Assembly: GCF_002243345.2 (NCBI RefSeq)
Contig: NZ_CP022655.2
Span: 3,412,501-3,476,500, forward strand
Reading direction: 5' to 3'
Origin: Paenibacillus sp. RUD330
GTDB lineage: Bacteria > Bacillota > Bacilli > Paenibacillales > Paenibacillaceae
Length of the DNA stretch: 64,000 bases
Shown here: positions 62,167-64,000 of the stretch, in pieces
How the letters are laid out: each line of letters begins with the position of its first letter
How positions within the stretch are numbered: position 1 is the stretch's first letter
Notes under the pieces: model-generated
Database searches by the model: none
Told to the model about the DNA's origin: nothing
Seen by the model: only the letters and a program-made list of their open reading frames with translations
Position numbers and translations under genes: made by a program

Positions 62167-64000
62167 TTACTTGAGCACCAGCCTCGTCCGGCTGTGCCCT
62201 TCCTTGGTCTTGCTCACTTCCAGCACGGCCGGGAACGCGTCCTTGAGCTCCTGGACGTGCGAGATGACGCCGATCATCCTGCCCGCCCGCTGCAGGTCCG
62301 CCAGAGCCGCGATCGCCCTTCCGAGCGACTCCTCGTCCAGCGAGCCGAAGCCTTCGTCGATGAACATCATCTCGATGGATACCCCGCCCTGATGGGCCTG
62401 GATGACATCCGTCATGCCGAGAGCGAGCGCCAGGGAGGCGTTGAACTTCTCGCCGCCCGAGAGGGATTTCACGTCCCGGTTCTGGCCTGTGTAGCTGTCG
62501 TAGACGTCGAGGCCGAGGCCGCTCTGACGCCCTCTCGCCTCGAGCCGGCCGCTGCGCTCCAGCATGAACTGTCCGCTCGAGAGCACCCGCAGCCGCTCGT
62601 TGGCGGCGTACAGGATCTGCTCCAGAAACTCGATGAGGATGTACCGCTCGAAGGACATCTTCAGCGCATTGTCGCCCTTGAGCATCTCGTGCAGATCGGC
62701 CACTTCCTCCAGCGCACGCTCCGAATCCTCGAATCGGAGCGAAGCCTCGCCAACCGCCGCCTTGAGGGAGGAGGCGTTCTCAGCCAGCTGCCTGCAGCGG
62801 CGCCAGCGGTTGTCCGCCTCCTCGCGGACCGCCTTGAGGCGATCCGCTTCGGCGGCAAGCTCCGCCGCATCGCCGCGCACGCATCCGTCGAGCTCCTTGC
62901 GCAGCTCGGCGGCGAGCCGCCGCTGCGCGGCAAGCTCCGACCGGTACGCTTCCAGCACGCGGGCTCCCTGCCTGCGCAGCTCCTCGTCCAGCCTTGCCTC
63001 CCGGTACTCGGCTCCGGAAGCGAAGCCTGCCGCCTCCAGCTCGAGGCGGAGGCGCTCCGCGGCGTCTTTGCCGGCTGCGGCCGCTTCTTCGGCCTGCACG
63101 GACAGCTGCTCCAGGCGGGCCCGCGCCTCGGCAAGGCGGGACGAGCCTCCCGCCAGCCGCTCGCGCGCCGCCTTCAGCAAGCTGTCCATCCTGGCGCAGC
63201 GCGCCTCCAGCTCGGCCGCCAGCTTCTCGAGCGCCGCCGCGTCGCGCAGCGGCTCCGGCACGGCTTCGAGCTCCGCCTCCAGGCGGGAGCTCCGGGCCGC
63301 TATGTCCAGCGCCAGCGGCTGCAGCTCCTGCAGCAGCCTCTCCTTGGACGCCTGCAGCTCTTCCAGGCGGCGGTCACGGACAGCGAGCGCCTCGCGGAGC
63401 TCCTGCCGCTGGATCTGCAGCGACGCGAGCCGCTGACATTCCGCCTTGAGCGACAGCCCCTCGGAAAGAGCCTCCTGCAGCTGGAGGTCCAGCCGGTCGG
63501 AACCGATTCCGAACGCATCCGCCTGATGCCAAGCTTCCTGGCCGCGGCCCCGGGCGGCCGCCGCTTGCGCGGCAGCGGCGCTGAGCTCTCTCTCGACATG
63601 AAGCAGCCGTTCCTTGGCCTCCTGCAGCTGCTCGCGGCTCACGCCGCCGTCTGCGGCGGCAGCGGGAGCGGGATGCTCCGCGCTGCCGCATACCGGGCAA
63701 GGACGCCCGTCATGCAGATGCGCCGCGAGCCTGCCCGCCTGACCTTCGATCCAGCGCAGCTCCAGCTCCTCCGCATCGAGCCGCAGGCGCTTCGCGGCCG
63801 ATTCCTGGTCCGCCTGCTGACGCTCCAGCTCGGCCGCAAGCCGCTCGGTATCGGCCATCAGCTTCAGCAGCTTGTATTTCTCCTGCATGAACGTGCGCCG
63901 CTCCTGCGTCTGTGGCAGACGTTCCGTCTCAAGCTCAAGCGCGCCCATCCGGTCGGCCTGCGCGCGGCGCTGGACGCGCTCCTGCTCCAGCTCGGAGGCA
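62167..64000 (-). CDS. sbcC: Exonuclease SbcC, C-terminal part (continues past the right edge)
   Basis: SMC-like subunit of the SbcCD nuclease that cuts hairpins and protein-blocked ends. The visible 611 residues hold the second half: coiled coils with the zinc hook CPVC (in GRPCPVCGS, near 63690), the ABC signature LSGGEKFNASLALALGM, Walker B MMFIDEGFGSLD and the H-loop VISHVQEL. The frame is open through 64000 with no start seen, so the N-terminal part is outside. It precedes addB on the same strand, so sbcC, addB and addA may be co-transcribed; sbcD is not in the window. Confidence 0.95.
   Translation of the reverse strand, partial: ASELEQERVQRRAQADRMGALELETERLPQTQERRTFMQEKYKLLKLMADTERLAAELERQQADQESAAKRLRLDAEELELRWIEGQAGRLAAHLHDGRPCPVCGSAEHPAPAAAADGGVSREQLQEAKERLLHVERELSAAAAQAAAARGRGQEAWHQADAFGIGSDRLDLQLQEALSEGLSLKAECQRLASLQIQRQELREALAVRDRRLEELQASKERLLQELQPLALDIAARSSRLEAELEAVPEPLRDAAALEKLAAELEARCARMDSLLKAARERLAGGSSRLAEARARLEQLSVQAEEAAAAGKDAAERLRLELEAAGFASGAEYREARLDEELRRQGARVLEAYRSELAAQRRLAAELRKELDGCVRGDAAELAAEADRLKAVREEADNRWRRCRQLAENASSLKAAVGEASLRFEDSERALEEVADLHEMLKGDNALKMSFERYILIEFLEQILYAANERLRVLSSGQFMLERSGRLEARGRQSGLGLDVYDSYTGQNRDVKSLSGGEKFNASLALALGMTDVIQAHQGGVSIEMMFIDEGFGSLDEESLGRAIAALADLQRAGRMIGVISHVQELKDAFPAVLEVSKTKEGHSRTRLVLK

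Overview
The window is a chromosomal segment of a GC-rich, endospore-forming member of the Bacillales, most likely Paenibacillaceae (Paenibacillus, Cohnella or a close relative). The evidence is the set of sporulation genes (spoVD, rsfA, yqfC/yqfD, a YhcN/YlaJ lipoprotein), bacillithiol synthesis (bshC), AddAB instead of RecBCD, a glycine T-box leader, short Bacillus-type DgkA and YqzL, and strong AGGAGG-type ribosome sites. Nearly all genes lie on the minus strand. I see no insertion sequence, prophage, CRISPR array, tRNA or rRNA operon. This is core genome, with a few lineage-specific proteins inserted between conserved blocks.

Layout in window order (minus-strand operons read right to left). 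1-5200: division and cell-wall cluster, transcribed mraZ > rsmH > ftsL > pbpB > spoVD (spoVD cut by the left edge), with a 10-bp-periodic MraZ operator. 5380-10630: ahcY, bshC, a DUF3397 protein, panE and the prespore regulator rsfA. 10820-13700: a DUF2626 protein with a textbook SigA promoter, a secreted PcsB-like coiled-coil protein, and an orphan solute-binding protein. 13870-20200: PhoH2/YlaK, the YlaJ-type lipoprotein, an LCP protein, YlaH, TypA and a membrane protein. 20310-24500: two divergent TerC proteins, thiI and its partner cysteine desulfurase. 24550-26600: lytic transglycosylase, small membrane protein, DUF1540 protein, YpuI. 26800-29300: a subtilase facing the RNase P RNA gene.

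29300-52400 is the 'yqe/yqf' housekeeping region known from Bacillus subtilis: yqfO, trmK, a membrane protein, the rpoD operon (yqxD-dnaG-rpoD), yqfL, T-box-controlled glyQS, recO, yqzL, era, cdd, dgkA, ybeY, the 7TM-HD protein, phoH, yqfD, yqfC, a proline-rich protein, floA, nfeD (with a SigW-like promoter), yqeY and rpsU. From memory of B. subtilis, ccpN (between glyS and yqfL) and cccA (next to rpoD) are absent here. 52470-64000: hinT, two unrecognised proteins, then the recombination block transcribed sbcC > addB > addA > a membrane-anchored protein whose start codon overlaps the addA stop.

Functionally the window joins septal peptidoglycan synthesis, translation and rRNA maturation (RsmH, YbeY, Era, TypA, RNase P, ThiI, TrmK, GlyQS), replication and repair (DnaG, RecO, AddAB, SbcC), transcription (SigA, RsfA) and membrane or envelope homeostasis (FloA/NfeD, DgkA, LCP, TerC). 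I found no clearly new multi-gene system. The best leads are a 19-bp perfect inverted repeat inside addA, the membrane protein coupled to addA, the proline-rich partner of FloA/NfeD, a GPGF-repeat protein, and candidate small ORFs.
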